A DNA stretch of 64,000 nucleotides from Aurantiacibacter luteus (GCF_001010945.1 NZ_LBHB01000002.1:186001-250000); one strand, 5' to 3'. Shown: positions 26,475 to 36,557, counted from the stretch's first letter. Notes: generated by a model not told the origin, from the sequence alone. Made by a program: numbers and translations.

Positions 26475-27584
26475 TCAGCCCCAGACTTCCTCGGCCACCT
26501 CCACGCACAGGCGGATCTTGGCGGCCTGCTGCTGGGTGGTGATGTCGTTGCCGTGGACGGTGCTGGCAAAGCCGCACTGCGGGCTCAGCGCCAGCTGGTC
26601 GAGGTCGGCATACTGCGCCGCCTGGTCGATGCGGCGCTTGATGTCGTCCTTCGTCTCCATCTCGCCGAGCTTGGTCGATACCAGGCCGAGCACCACGGTC
26701 TTGCCCTTGGGCAGGTGCGCCAGCGGCGAGAAGTCGCCCGAGCGGGCATCGTCGTATTCGAGGAAGAAGGCGTCGATGTCGCACTCGTTGAACATCACCT
26801 CTGCCACCGGCTCGTAACCGCCCTCGGCCGCCCAGCTCGACCGGAAGTTGCCGCGGCACAGGTGCATGGCCTTGACCATGTCGGCCGGCGCATCGCGGAA
26901 GCTGGCGTTGATGAGGCGGGCATATTCATGCGTGACCGAATCGGGGTCCATCCCGCGCTTCTGCGCGTCCTCGCGGTGGCCGGTGTCGCACAGGTAGGCG
27001 AGGTTGGTGTCGTCGATCTGGATATACCGGCAGCCCGCGTCGGCGAGGTCGGCGATCTCGGCGCGGTAGGCCGCGGCGACATCGTCGTAGAAGCCCTGCA
27101 TGTCGGGATAGGCATCCTCGGGAATGCCCTCGCGCCCGGCGCGAAAGTGCAGCATGGTGGGGCTGGGAATGGAGACCTTGGGCGTCTGGGTGACGACCTT
27201 CTTCAGCGCCTCGAAATCGGCGCGCTGGATCGGCTTCTCGTGCGCGACCTTGCCGGTGATGATCATCTTGGGCGGCGCGAATTCCACGTCGACGCCCTTG
27301 TCGTTCTTGAACGCCTTCTTGATGCCGCCTGTCTCCTCGACGCCCGAGAGCTGGAGCAGGAAGTCGGTGTGGAAGAACTTGCGGCGATATTCGCCGTCGG
27401 TGATGGCTTTCAGGCCCAGGCTCTCCTCCCAGCGGGCGAGCTCGGCGATGGCCTCGTCCTCGATCTGGCGCAGGGCGGCGGCATCGATGTCGCCCGCGGC
27501 GAACCGCTCGCGCGCCTCGATCACGGAGCGCGGACGCAGGAAGGAGCCGACGTGGTCGGCGCGCGAAGGTAGCTTGAATGTCAT
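26475..27584 (-). CDS. core-type cobalamin-independent methionine synthase homologue
   Basis: 369 residues equal to the catalytic C-terminal barrel of MetE, without the N-terminal half. The zinc ligands are visible: His241 and Cys243 (MHLCRGN), Glu276 (FFLEYDD) and Cys337 (LSPQCGF), the H-C-E-C set of MetE. RADHVGSFLRP is the standard opening of core MetE proteins. Full MetE moves the methyl group of 5-methyl-tetrahydropteroyl-triglutamate to homocysteine; core forms studied elsewhere use a methyl-corrinoid donor. It lies between the lig operon and ligM, whose product releases 5-methyl-tetrahydrofolate, so this protein may take up or recycle that methyl group. Confidence 0.85.
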   Translation of the reverse strand: MTFKLPSRADHVGSFLRPRSVIEARERFAAGDIDAAALRQIEDEAIAELARWEESLGLKAITDGEYRRKFFHTDFLLQLSGVEETGGIKKAFKNDKGVDVEFAPPKMIITGKVAHEKPIQRADFEALKKVVTQTPKVSIPSPTMLHFRAGREGIPEDAYPDMQGFYDDVAAAYRAEIADLADAGCRYIQIDDTNLAYLCDTGHREDAQKRGMDPDSVTHEYARLINASFRDAPADMVKAMHLCRGNFRSSWAAEGGYEPVAEVMFNECDIDAFFLEYDDARSGDFSPLAHLPKGKTVVLGLVSTKLGEMETKDDIKRRIDQAAQYADLDQLALSPQCGFASTVHGNDITTQQQAAKIRLCVEVAEEVWG

Positions 27585-27785
27585 GGCATGGGTCCAATCG
27601 GCTAGGTTAGCGGCTGCTGTTCCAGCGTCACTGCGCGGGCTCGCGCTCGACTGACGATGCGCGCCTAAGCACCGATTCCGGACATTCGCAACACACATCT
27701 GGCGCGCGAATTGAGTCGCGCACGGGCGGACCGAATGTTATCGCCTAAAACAATTGCCAATTCATCGGGACAGGAGCACCAGGCC

Positions 27786-29303
27786 ATGAACGAACAGACC
27801 GCCATCGATCGCACCCAGCGTGACTACTCCGCCGCCGTGAAGAAGGCGCTGGAACGCAAGCCCCAGCTCTACATCGACGGCGCTTGGGTGGATTCCTCGG
27901 GCGGCGAGACCATCGAGGTGGAGGACCCCTCCTCGGGCAAGATCGTGTCGCGTTTCGTGGAGGCCACCGACAAGGACATCGACCGCGCCGTCGCCGCCGC
28001 GCGCACTGCCTTCGACGATGGCCGGTGGCGCAACATGCCCCCGGTCATGCGCGAGAAGATCATGCACAAGCTCGCCGACCTCATCGAGGAGCACGCGGAT
28101 GAGCTGGCCGAACTCGAAGCCATCGACGTGGGCAAGCCCAAGGGCATGGCCGCCGCGGTCGACGTGCCGGGCGCGGCCAGCCACATCCGCTTCTGCGCCA
28201 GCTGGGCGAGCAAGATCACCGGCGAGACCGTCGCCCCCTACACCATGCCCGGCGGCATGCTGTTCGCCTACACGCTGAAGGAGCCCGTCGGCGTCTGCGC
28301 GCAGATCGTGCCGTGGAACTTCCCCCTGCTGATGGCCTGTCTCAAGATCGGCCCGGCACTGGGCGCGGGTTGCACCACGATCCTGAAGCCCGCCGAGCAG
28401 ACCAGCCTCACCGCGCTGCGCCTGGCGGACCTCGTGCACGAGGCGGGCGTGCCTGCGGGCGTGTTCAACCTCGTCACCGGCTACGGCCACACCGGCGGCG
28501 ACCGGCTGGTGAAGCACCCCGACGTCGACAAGGTGGCCTTCACCGGCTCGACCGAGATCGGCAAGCTCATCAACAAGAACGCCACCGACACGCTCAAGCA
28601 CGTGACGCTGGAACTGGGCGGCAAGAGCCCGGTCGTGGTCATGCCCGACGTCGACGTCGCTTCCACCGGACCGGGCGTGGCGGGCGCGATCTTCTTCAAC
28701 TCCGGGCAGGTCTGCGTCGCGGGCAGCCGCCTTTACGCGCACAAGAGCGTGTTCGACGACGTGATCGAGGGGATGCACCAGACAAAGGACTTCTGGGCCC
28801 CGCGCCCCAGCCTCGACCCCGACGCGCACATGGGCCCGCTCGTCAGCAAGGAACAGCACGAGCGGGTGATGAACTACATCGAAGCCGGCAAGCGTGACGG
28901 CGCCGCCGTGCTGATGGGCGGCGATGCGCCCTCCAGCGATGGCGGCTACTACGTCAACCCGACCATCCTCACCGACGTAAACCCGCAGATGAGCGTGGTG
29001 CGCGAGGAGATCTTCGGCCCCGTCGTGGTCGCCCAGCGCTTCGAGGACCTCGACGACGTCGTGCGCGATGCCAACGACACGCAATACGGCCTCGCTGCGG
29101 GCGTGTGGACCAAGAACCTCGCCGCCGCCCACCAGATCGCCGCGAAGCTGCAGGCGGGCACGGTGTGGGTCAACACCCACGCCATGATCGACGTCGCCAT
29201 CCCCTTCGGCGGCTACAAGGAAAGCGGCGTGGGCCGCGAACAGGGGCGCGAGGGGATCGAGGCCTACCTGCAGACCAAGTCGGTCGTGATGAAGATGGAT
29301 TGA
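27786..29303 (+). CDS. NAD(P)-dependent aldehyde dehydrogenase
   Basis: 505 residues. VPWNFPLLMACLKIGPALGA (cofactor and Asn site), FTGSTEIGKLI, the general base in VTLELGGKSPVV, the nucleophilic Cys in NSGQVCVAGSR and EEIFGPVV are all present. It resembles the phenylacetaldehyde/betaine-aldehyde dehydrogenase group. AGGAG lies before the ATG. Position between core metE and ligM and next to a LigI/LigJ-like amidohydrolase suggests an aromatic aldehyde (for example vanillin, protocatechualdehyde) as substrate, but the vanillin dehydrogenase name LigV cannot be given from sequence alone. Confidence 0.9.
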   Translation: MNEQTAIDRTQRDYSAAVKKALERKPQLYIDGAWVDSSGGETIEVEDPSSGKIVSRFVEATDKDIDRAVAAARTAFDDGRWRNMPPVMREKIMHKLADLIEEHADELAELEAIDVGKPKGMAAAVDVPGAASHIRFCASWASKITGETVAPYTMPGGMLFAYTLKEPVGVCAQIVPWNFPLLMACLKIGPALGAGCTTILKPAEQTSLTALRLADLVHEAGVPAGVFNLVTGYGHTGGDRLVKHPDVDKVAFTGSTEIGKLINKNATDTLKHVTLELGGKSPVVVMPDVDVASTGPGVAGAIFFNSGQVCVAGSRLYAHKSVFDDVIEGMHQTKDFWAPRPSLDPDAHMGPLVSKEQHERVMNYIEAGKRDGAAVLMGGDAPSSDGGYYVNPTILTDVNPQMSVVREEIFGPVVVAQRFEDLDDVVRDANDTQYGLAAGVWTKNLAAAHQIAAKLQAGTVWVNTHAMIDVAIPFGGYKESGVGREQGREGIEAYLQTKSVVMKMD

Positions 29304-30233
29304 TTGGATGCGGGGGAGGAGCTCGGTCTTCTTCCCCCCTTCCCTTCGGGAGACACGCACATTCCCATAGACCTGAACAAAGTCCGCGCCATCGACGTGC
29401 ACGTGCACGCCGAGGTGTCCTGCCACGACCCGGAAGACCCGGTGATGGGCAAGTTCTTCGATGCCGCCAGCGCCTATTTCAAGGCGCCGCGCGAGCGTCC
29501 GAAGATGCCCGAGATCATCGAGCTCTACCGCGAGACGAACATCGCCTTCTGCCTGTTCACCGTCGATGCCGAGAGCGGCATGGGGGCCAAGCGCGTCTCC
29601 AACTACGAAGTCGCCGAGCTGGCGAACAGGAACGACGACATCTGCATCCCCTTCGCCAGCATCGATCCGCACAAGGGGAAGTACGGCGCACGCGAGGCGC
29701 TGGACCTCATCGAGAACCACGGGGTCAGGGGCTTCAAGTTTCACGGCATCGCGCAGAACGCCCACCCGGCGGACCCGGTCGGCTACCCGATCTACGAGGT
29801 CATCAACGAATACAAGCTGCCCGCCATCTTCCACACCGGCCATTCGGGCATGGGCACGGGGATGCGCGGCGGCGGGGGTCTGAGGCTCAAGTACGGCGAG
29901 CCCATGCTGGTGGACGATGTCGCGGTGGACTTTCCCGACATGAAGATCATCCTCGCCCACCCCAGCTGGCCGTGGGTGGACCAGAGCCTGTCGATGGCGC
30001 TGCACAAGGACAACGTCTTCATCGACCTGTCGGGCTGGTCGCCCAAGTATTTCCCGGAAGCGGTCATTCGCTACGCAAACACCCAGCTCAAGCACAAGGT
30101 GCTGTTCGGCAGCGACTTCCCCCTGATCCATCCCGACAAGTGGATCGCCGCCGCGAAGGAGGTCGGCTTCCGCGACGAGGTGATGCCCGGGATCATGAAG
30201 GACAACGCCGCGCGGGTGCTGGGGCTGGCCTAG
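29304..30233 (+). CDS. amidohydrolase-family protein (LigI/LigJ/ACMSD-like), start uncertain
   Basis: Up to 309 residues. IDVHVHAEVS (two metal His), GFKFHGIAQNAHP, IFHTGHSG, ILAHPSWPW and FGSDFPLIHPDKW (final Asp) define the superfamily; homologues include decarboxylases and beta-ketoacyl-CoA or ring-fission hydrolases of aromatic pathways. It directly follows the aldehyde dehydrogenase. The start is doubtful: a TTG at 29304 has no ribosome site, whereas GGGAG (29348-29352) is eight bases before an ATT at 29361, which gives the N-terminus expected from the homologues (IPIDLNKVRAIDVHVH). The ATT would be a rare start codon. Confidence 0.82.
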   Translation: MDAGEELGLLPPFPSGDTHIPIDLNKVRAIDVHVHAEVSCHDPEDPVMGKFFDAASAYFKAPRERPKMPEIIELYRETNIAFCLFTVDAESGMGAKRVSNYEVAELANRNDDICIPFASIDPHKGKYGAREALDLIENHGVRGFKFHGIAQNAHPADPVGYPIYEVINEYKLPAIFHTGHSGMGTGMRGGGGLRLKYGEPMLVDDVAVDFPDMKIILAHPSWPWVDQSLSMALHKDNVFIDLSGWSPKYFPEAVIRYANTQLKHKVLFGSDFPLIHPDKWIAAAKEVGFRDEVMPGIMKDNAARVLGLA

Positions 30234-30259
30234 GTCCTGCTCAAAGGAGCGAGGGGCTT

Positions 30260-30601
30260 TTGACGTTCGAAGACACGACGTCATCGTCACCGGCGCATCC
30301 ACCGGCATCGGCGGCGACACCGTGTGTACGAACACCGCGCTCGCCATCCAGCACCTCTCCCAAAACCTACCGCTGCATGCTCCGTCCCCAGCGCGTCCAC
30401 AGGAGCGCGCGCAATAGCGTCGCGACACGGAGCCTGCGGCGCAAGGGCTGGGCCGTCAGCTTCGGCGACCCGGCCAAGCACGAGCAGAGCATGGTCTGCC
30501 TGTGGGACAATGCCGCCACCATGCACCTCGGACCCAACGACTACGACGGGTTCCGGCGCGAGATGTACCGGACCACCACGGCGGGCGGGGTGCCGGTTTG
30601 A
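30260..30601 (+). pseudogene. remnant of a TauD/TfdA-family dioxygenase gene
   Basis: Two pieces in different frames resemble separate parts of a 2-oxoglutarate-dependent dioxygenase. Around 30311-30360 one frame gives GGDTVCTNTALAIQHLS, as in the GGDT-x-x-x-N block of TfdA proteins. Around 30490-30598 another frame gives MVCLWDNAATMHLGPNDY and REMYRTTTAGG, the usual C-terminal W-D-N-x-x-x-x-H ... RTT-x-AG block. The middle, including most of the core, is missing and there are stops between the parts. The gene is therefore dead. Confidence 0.65.
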
Positions 30602-30686
30602 TGCAGCGGTCAATCCCGGGCATTTGCAAGCTGTCTGCCGGATGTGGCATCATGGATCGGCGGGACCTCCCGCGGAGGCACCTGCA

Positions 30687-30878
30687 ATGACGACACCCAC
30701 CGAAGCCAAGCTGAAGCATGAACTGGGCAATGCCCAACAGAAGGCACAGGCGCTCGAGGGCATGGTCAAGCGCGCCGCCGACCAGCTCGATGCCCTGGCC
30801 GATGCCGACTGCGAGGCCTCCGCCAAGGACAAGGCGCATCAGCAGGCCGAACGAATGCGCAAGATCATCGAGAGCTGA
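30687..30878 (+). CDS. small helical hypothetical protein, 63 residues
   Basis: Starts MTTPTEAKLKHELGNAQQKA; nearly all of the protein is predicted helix with heptad-like spacing (QALEGMVKRAADQLDALAD; HQQAERMRKIIES). GGAGG lies nine bases before the ATG. No family recognised. A short coiled-coil or helical hairpin protein is likely. Confidence 0.6.
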   Translation: MTTPTEAKLKHELGNAQQKAQALEGMVKRAADQLDALADADCEASAKDKAHQQAERMRKIIES

Positions 30879-30884
30879 CCGCCC

Positions 30885-31286
30885 TCACCCGGCGAAGAAA
30901 TTCAGTTCCAGCAGGACATTGTTGGGGTCTGCGGTAAAGATCTGCCGCAGGTTTATCGCCGCCACCAGGTTCTCCTGATAGTCGGCCCCCGCGGCATCCA
31001 GCCGTGCCTTCATCTCTTCGTAGCCGGTCATCTTCAGCGCCACGTGGTGCAGGGCGCCGGTCAGCGCGCCGGGCTGGACCTCGCGGTCGTAGGTACGCGC
31101 GCAGTCGGCGGAGTTGATGTGGACGATGGCCCGTCCGTCAGCGTCGTGCATCCACTGCGCCGTCTGCGGCGTCAGCGGCGGCGGGCCGTCGCGCCGCGCC
31201 AGACCGAGTATGGCCGCGTACCATTGCGCCGTTTCCTCCAGCCGGTCGGTGATGATGTTCACGTGATCGAGAGCTTCGACTTTCAT
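30885..31286 (-). CDS. VOC (glyoxalase/extradiol dioxygenase fold) protein
   Basis: 133 residues. The paired beta-alpha-beta-beta-beta units start ALDHVNIITDRLEETAQWYA and LHHVALKMTGYEEMKARLDA; the metal-ligand positions His (DHVN), His (HHVA) and Glu (LLELNFF) are filled, so a metal-dependent enzyme is possible. The substrate is unknown. It diverges from ligM across a 116-base region carrying the palindromic operator, so it may be under the same control. Confidence 0.85.
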   Translation of the reverse strand: MKVEALDHVNIITDRLEETAQWYAAILGLARRDGPPPLTPQTAQWMHDADGRAIVHINSADCARTYDREVQPGALTGALHHVALKMTGYEEMKARLDAAGADYQENLVAAINLRQIFTADPNNVLLELNFFAG

Positions 31287-31339
31287 GCGTCACCTCCTGC
31301 TGCGCCACACGGTATGGGCCTTGCCTCCCTAGCCGAAAC

Positions 31340-31358
31340 TTGTATGCGTTACATACAA
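31340..31358. promoter_or_regulatory. palindromic operator before ligM
   Basis: TTGTATG-CGTTA-CATACAA is a perfect 7-bp inverted repeat with a 5-bp spacer, 44 bases before the ligM start and 53 before the divergent VOC gene. It matches the palindrome at 17237-17255 in size, spacer length, flanks (AAC and TT) and all but one pair of arm bases. A common regulator for ligM and the ring-cleavage operons is the simplest reading; in SYK-6 ligM is repressed by the MarR-type DesR, which binds inverted repeats. Confidence 0.75.
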
Positions 31359-31372
31359 TTTCGCATACGTGA

Positions 31373-32815
<1,443 letters not shown>

Positions 32816-32839
32816 GTCTTTTCGCTTTGGCATTGACGG

Positions 32840-32867
32840 AAGGGGCTGCCGCAAGGCGGCCCCTTTC
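32840..32867 (+). terminator. intrinsic terminator after ligM
   Basis: AAGGGGCTGCC (32840-32850) pairs over 11 bp (one G-U) with GGCGGCCCCTT (32855-32865) around a GCAA tetraloop and runs into a short T tract. It lies 25 bases after the ligM stop, before a convergent gene. Confidence 0.85.
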
Positions 32868-32877
32868 GCGTTGCGGG

Positions 32878-34176
32878 CTAGCGCTCCACCAACACCAGTG
32901 TACCGTCTGCGCCGCGGCTCAGGATCCGGTCGAAGGCTCGCCAGTGCAACGCGCCGCCGGCCATCGGCGTAAGATAGAACGACCAGTAGGCGGCCCGCTC
33001 GGGAAAGGTCAGCCGCATTCCCCGACCGCTTGCATCGAGCCTGATGGCGATGCGGCCGAAGCCCTCGGCCATGTGCTCTCCTGCCAGCGAGCGGTGCTCC
33101 GCGCCGAGCGGCACGTCGGCCGGACGCATGGCGGGAACGGGCGGCCCCTCGCCCGCCACTAGCGCGCGCAAAGTCCGGCCCATGTCGAGCACGGGAAAGC
33201 TGAAAAGGTTGCCGGCATAGGCCACCGCCGGCCCGCCGCGCCAGGCGATGGCATTGGCCGAATAGCCCGGCAGCGTGCCCTGGATGGAAACATACTCGCC
33301 GCCCGCGTCGGTGCCCCGGTCGATGGAGCCGAACGGATCGTCCGGGGCGAACAATTCCGGCCAGGCCCCGTCCGCCAGCGCCCGGGCCCAGCGGATCAGG
33401 TCACTTGCCGTAGTGACGAGGCCCGACGAGCCGAACTCCAGCGGCGCGGGGACGGGCGTTTCCACCAGTTGCGGCGCGGGGCCCGCGGTGTAGGGCAAGG
33501 CGCCTCCGACCGCGTCCGCCGCGATACCGGGCAGCACGGCGCTGGCCGTCATGCCCGCTGGAGCCACGACCAGTTCTCCCACCACGTCGGCGAAGGCGCG
33601 TCCCGTGGATGCCGCGATAACCTCGGCCAGCAGCCCATAGCCGACATTGGAATAACTTTCCTCCCCCACCGGCCCGACCCCCGCGCGGTTGGCGGCGAGC
33701 CAGGCGGAGGCACTGGCGCGCACCGGGTCGTAATCGTCCGGAAAGTCGCGCGGCAGACCGGCGCGGTGCGAGAGCACAGCCTCGAGCGACATCGCCGGGA
33801 AAGCGGCGAGCGCGGGCATCCAGCGCGATACGGGATCGGTCAGCATCATGTTGCCTGCGCGCACTAGCGCCACCAACGCGGCGGCTGTCACGCCCTTCGT
33901 CACGGAAGCGGCGCTGAAGCGGGTCTCGCCGGTGTGGCGGAAGCGACCTTGCCAGTCGGCGTAGCCCCAGCTGCGCTCGAGAGGCGGCTTACCCGGCCGC
34001 TCCACCCGCAGCACGCCTGAAACATCGCGCGTCGCCGCAAGCGGGGCGAAGTGTGCATCGATGCGTGCGCCGAGGGGATCGGGCGCGGAGGGCGGAAGGC
34101 TGGTGCATCCGGCTAGCGCCACCGCGCCGGTGCCGAACATGGCCTGTCGGCGCGTGGTATTCGTTGCAAGGGTCAT
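32878..34176 (-). CDS. class-C beta-lactamase-like serine hydrolase, lipoprotein
   Basis: 432 residues from the ATG at 34176. The N-terminus TTRRQAMFGTGAVALAGCTS has a Tat-like twin Arg and a lipobox Cys. FSAASVTKGVTAAAL contains the S-x-x-K active site and ESYSNVGYGLL the Y-x-N element; a third HxG/KTG motif is not obvious (GTLPGYSAN at the expected position). Proteins of this type are periplasmic esterases, D-alanyl peptidases or beta-lactamases; resistance should not be assumed. Confidence 0.85.
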   Translation of the reverse strand: MTLATNTTRRQAMFGTGAVALAGCTSLPPSAPDPLGARIDAHFAPLAATRDVSGVLRVERPGKPPLERSWGYADWQGRFRHTGETRFSAASVTKGVTAAALVALVRAGNMMLTDPVSRWMPALAAFPAMSLEAVLSHRAGLPRDFPDDYDPVRASASAWLAANRAGVGPVGEESYSNVGYGLLAEVIAASTGRAFADVVGELVVAPAGMTASAVLPGIAADAVGGALPYTAGPAPQLVETPVPAPLEFGSSGLVTTASDLIRWARALADGAWPELFAPDDPFGSIDRGTDAGGEYVSIQGTLPGYSANAIAWRGGPAVAYAGNLFSFPVLDMGRTLRALVAGEGPPVPAMRPADVPLGAEHRSLAGEHMAEGFGRIAIRLDASGRGMRLTFPERAAYWSFYLTPMAGGALHWRAFDRILSRGADGTLVLVER

Positions 34177-34279
34177 GCTGTCACGCGTGCCAGCTTCGGC
34201 CTCGCTGCACCAATCCGCGATTGGCGAGCGGTGCACGCGGCGCTACCAACGACTTCACCGCTGCCACAGGAGCGCTGCA

Positions 34280-34960
34280 ATGACCGACTACGTCCTCGTC
34301 CACGGCGCATGGGGCGGCGCGCACACCTGGGGCGAGGTGCCCGCCATGCTGGAGGCGCTGGGCCACCGCGTCCTCGTCGCCACCCTGCCCGGCCTCGGCT
34401 CGCGGCAGGACGAGCTTCACCCCGGCATGACGCTGACCGACCACGTCGCCGACGTGGAGCGGCAGGTGGCGGATAGCGGCTTCGACCGCTTCGTGCTGGC
34501 GGGCCACAGCTACGGCGGCATGGTCGTGACCGGCCTCGCCGCGCGGCTCGGCAGCCGGATCGATGCGCTCGCCTACATCGACGCCTTCGTGCCGCAGCCG
34601 GGCGAGAGCCTGTGGGACATCACCGGCGAGGCCGAGCACGACTGGTATATCGACACCCAGAAACACAAGCCGGGCATGGTCGACCCCATCGGCGCGCTCG
34701 ATTTCAAGCTGGTGCCGGGCGTGGTCGGCTACCAGCCGTTGCTGACCCTGCTGGAAGCGGTCGAGGGGCCGGGCGAGGCCGAGGCGATCCCCCGCCGCGC
34801 CTACCTCTACGCCACCGGCTGGAACCCCACCCCCTTCACCCGCTTCGCCGAGAAAGCCCGCGCCGACGGCTGGGACTACCACGAGGTCGCCACCGATCAC
34901 TTCGTGATGACCGGCGATGCGGAAGGGACGGTGCGGGTGCTGGCGGGGTTGGGGGGTTAG
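34280..34960 (+). CDS. alpha/beta hydrolase (salicylate-esterase-like)
   Basis: 226 residues. YVLVHGAWGGAHTWGEVP is the oxyanion-hole region, LAGHSYGGMV the nucleophile elbow, and EVATDHFVMTGDAEG provides the catalytic His; an acid residue lies around ALAYIDAFVP/W-N-P. The pattern matches the small hydrolases related to plant methyl-salicylate esterases (AB_hydrolase_6). AGGAG precedes the ATG. The 3' end overlaps the convergent immunity-protein gene by four bases. Confidence 0.87.
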   Translation: MTDYVLVHGAWGGAHTWGEVPAMLEALGHRVLVATLPGLGSRQDELHPGMTLTDHVADVERQVADSGFDRFVLAGHSYGGMVVTGLAARLGSRIDALAYIDAFVPQPGESLWDITGEAEHDWYIDTQKHKPGMVDPIGALDFKLVPGVVGYQPLLTLLEAVEGPGEAEAIPRRAYLYATGWNPTPFTRFAEKARADGWDYHEVATDHFVMTGDAEGTVRVLAGLGG

Positions 34961-35358
34961 AACCGGACCAAGCTTTTGCGGAAGGCGAAATTTGTGTCCT
35001 CGCCAGCAGCCAGCGCACGCTTTTCCAAGGCCGCCAATTCTGCCTCGTATTCGGGTCGGTCGATCCAGATTTCCGGTGGACTGCGTAGCAGATCGGAAAG
35101 CACATCGCCCGGGTAGTAGCCGCCGTCGAACAGCGGGTCAGCACGAAGCTTGGGCATCACTAGATCGAGGACGATGGGAAAGCCGTCGCGCTGCACAACG
35201 AGCTTTCCCAACTCCTCGGGCGTGAGGTCGGAAATGGGCTTCTTCCACGACCGCCAGATGTCCCCGATCATTGAAGTTGGAGCATCTTCGGGATCGCCGA
35301 CTTCGTACCCGAACAACTGCTCGAGCGTACGATCCAATTTTTGCTTACTGAGAGGCAT
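34957..35358 (-). CDS. CdiI-type contact-dependent inhibition immunity protein, orphan
   Basis: 133 residues. The central block LTPEELGKLVVQRDGFPIVL, then DLVMPKLRADPLFDGGYYPG and DVLSDLL matches the CdiI_3 immunity family as I remember it. Such proteins bind and neutralise a CdiA toxin domain. No cdiA, cdiB or toxin fragment is present. It starts directly after the stop of the nitronate monooxygenase gene and is probably co-transcribed with it; its codon use is less GC-rich than the neighbours. Confidence 0.7.
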   Translation of the reverse strand: MPLSKQKLDRTLEQLFGYEVGDPEDAPTSMIGDIWRSWKKPISDLTPEELGKLVVQRDGFPIVLDLVMPKLRADPLFDGGYYPGDVLSDLLRSPPEIWIDRPEYEAELAALEKRALAAGEDTNFAFRKSLVRF

Positions 35359-36369
35359 TCACCGCCGCGCCAGCGCATCCTCGCACTGCCGCATCAGCGC
35401 GGCGATGATGTCCGCGGCGGGCTCCTCCTGCGTCACCATTCCCACGCTTTGCCCGGCCATCAGGCTGCCGTTCTCGACATCGCCATCGATCACCGCGCGG
35501 CGCAGGGCGCCGGCCCAGTAGTGCTCGATCTGCAATTGCGCCTCGAGCATCTCGATCGAGCCGGTATCGAGAATGCCCGCTACTTCGCGCTGCTTGGCGG
35601 TAAAGGCGTCGGTGCCCTTGTTCTTGAGCGCGCGGACCGGGATCACCGGCAGGCGCGGGTCGACCTGCACGCTCGCCTCGGCATCGCGGGCCTTGGCGCG
35701 GAAGAAGGCCTTCTTGAAATCCGGGTGTGCGATGCTCTCGGTGGCGCAGGCGAAGCGGGTGCCGAGTTGCACGCCGCTCGCGCCCATTTCGAGGTATCCG
35801 GCGATTGCTTCGCCTCTGCCGATGCCGCCGGCGACGAAGACGACGTAATCCTCGGCCAGTTCCGGCAGGAACTCCTGCGCCAGCACACTGGTGGAAACCG
35901 GCCCGATATGGCCACCCGCCTCCATCCCCTCGATCACCAGCGCATCCGCCCCGCTCCGCAGCAGCTTTTTCGCCAGCGCCAGCGTCGGCGCGAAGACGAT
36001 GACCTTGGCATCGAAGGCCTTGATCGCCTCGACGCTGCCCTTGGGCGGGATGCCGCCCGCCAGCACGACGTGGCCGACGCCGTGCCGCCCGCAGACCTTG
36101 ATCAGGTCGAACAGCTGGGGGTGCATGGTGATGAGGTTCACGCCGAAGGGCTTGTCTGTCATCGCCTTGGTCGCGGCGATCTCGGCATCGAGCAGTTCGG
36201 GCGTCATGGCCCCGCAGGCGATAACGCCGAAGCCGCCGGCATTGCTGATGGCGGAGACGAGGTTGCGCTCCGACACCCAGCTCATCGCGCCGCACAGTAT
36301 GGCGTGATCGGTGCCGAGGAAGTCGCGGCCGCGCGCCATCAGCGCGTCTGTCTTGGGATAGCTGGTCAT
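35359..36369 (-). CDS. nitronate monooxygenase family flavoprotein
   Basis: 336 residues from the ATG at 36369. The FMN barrel is shown by ILCGAMSWVSERNLVSAISN, AGGFGVIACGAMTPE, ALVIEGMEAGGHIGPVSTSV, VVFVAGGIGRGEAIAGYLEM and GASGVQLGTRF. These enzymes oxidise nitronates with FMN and O2; the GMEAGGHIG block holds the phosphate and catalytic-His region. The gene is upstream of the immunity protein with zero spacing. Confidence 0.9.
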   Translation of the reverse strand: MTSYPKTDALMARGRDFLGTDHAILCGAMSWVSERNLVSAISNAGGFGVIACGAMTPELLDAEIAATKAMTDKPFGVNLITMHPQLFDLIKVCGRHGVGHVVLAGGIPPKGSVEAIKAFDAKVIVFAPTLALAKKLLRSGADALVIEGMEAGGHIGPVSTSVLAQEFLPELAEDYVVFVAGGIGRGEAIAGYLEMGASGVQLGTRFACATESIAHPDFKKAFFRAKARDAEASVQVDPRLPVIPVRALKNKGTDAFTAKQREVAGILDTGSIEMLEAQLQIEHYWAGALRRAVIDGDVENGSLMAGQSVGMVTQEEPAADIIAALMRQCEDALARR

Positions 36370-36511
36370 GCGCCCGCCCTTAGGCAGGCGGCCCGCGCTC
36401 GACAAGAAAAACGGCTTTCGATGCCGGCGTGCATCCAGAAGGCAACCGGGTCCGTAGCTTCCCTGACACACGGCCGGCTTCCTCCCCTCCCCGGGCCGGG
36501 CGTCACGCGTA

Positions 36512-36544
36512 CGGGCTCGCCTTCAGGGGGAAGGCGGGCCCGTA
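36512..36544 (-). terminator. hairpin after lysC
   Basis: ACGGGCTCGCCTTC (36512-36525) pairs over 14 bp (one G-U) with GAAGGCGGGCCCGT (36531-36544) around a five-base loop, starting 13 bases beyond the lysC stop. There is no T run on the lysC strand, but the stem is very stable. Confidence 0.65.
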
Positions 36545-36557
36545 TTGCTTCCGGGAA

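Noticed and set aside
30270-30315. VIVTGASTGIG read as the start of a short-chain dehydrogenase gene
   Set aside because: The motif-like string is short, the frame soon stops, and the following GGDT..N block in an overlapping reading fits a TauD/TfdA remnant better.
27762-30428. An 888-codon minus-strand frame opposite the aldehyde dehydrogenase and amidohydrolase
   Set aside because: Antisense shadow with high His/Asp/Val/Gly content and no domain; the plus-strand genes have intact catalytic motifs.
32878-34176. Beta-lactamase resistance gene
   Set aside because: S-x-x-K and Y-x-N are present but the third motif is not convincing and the fold is shared with many esterases and peptidases.
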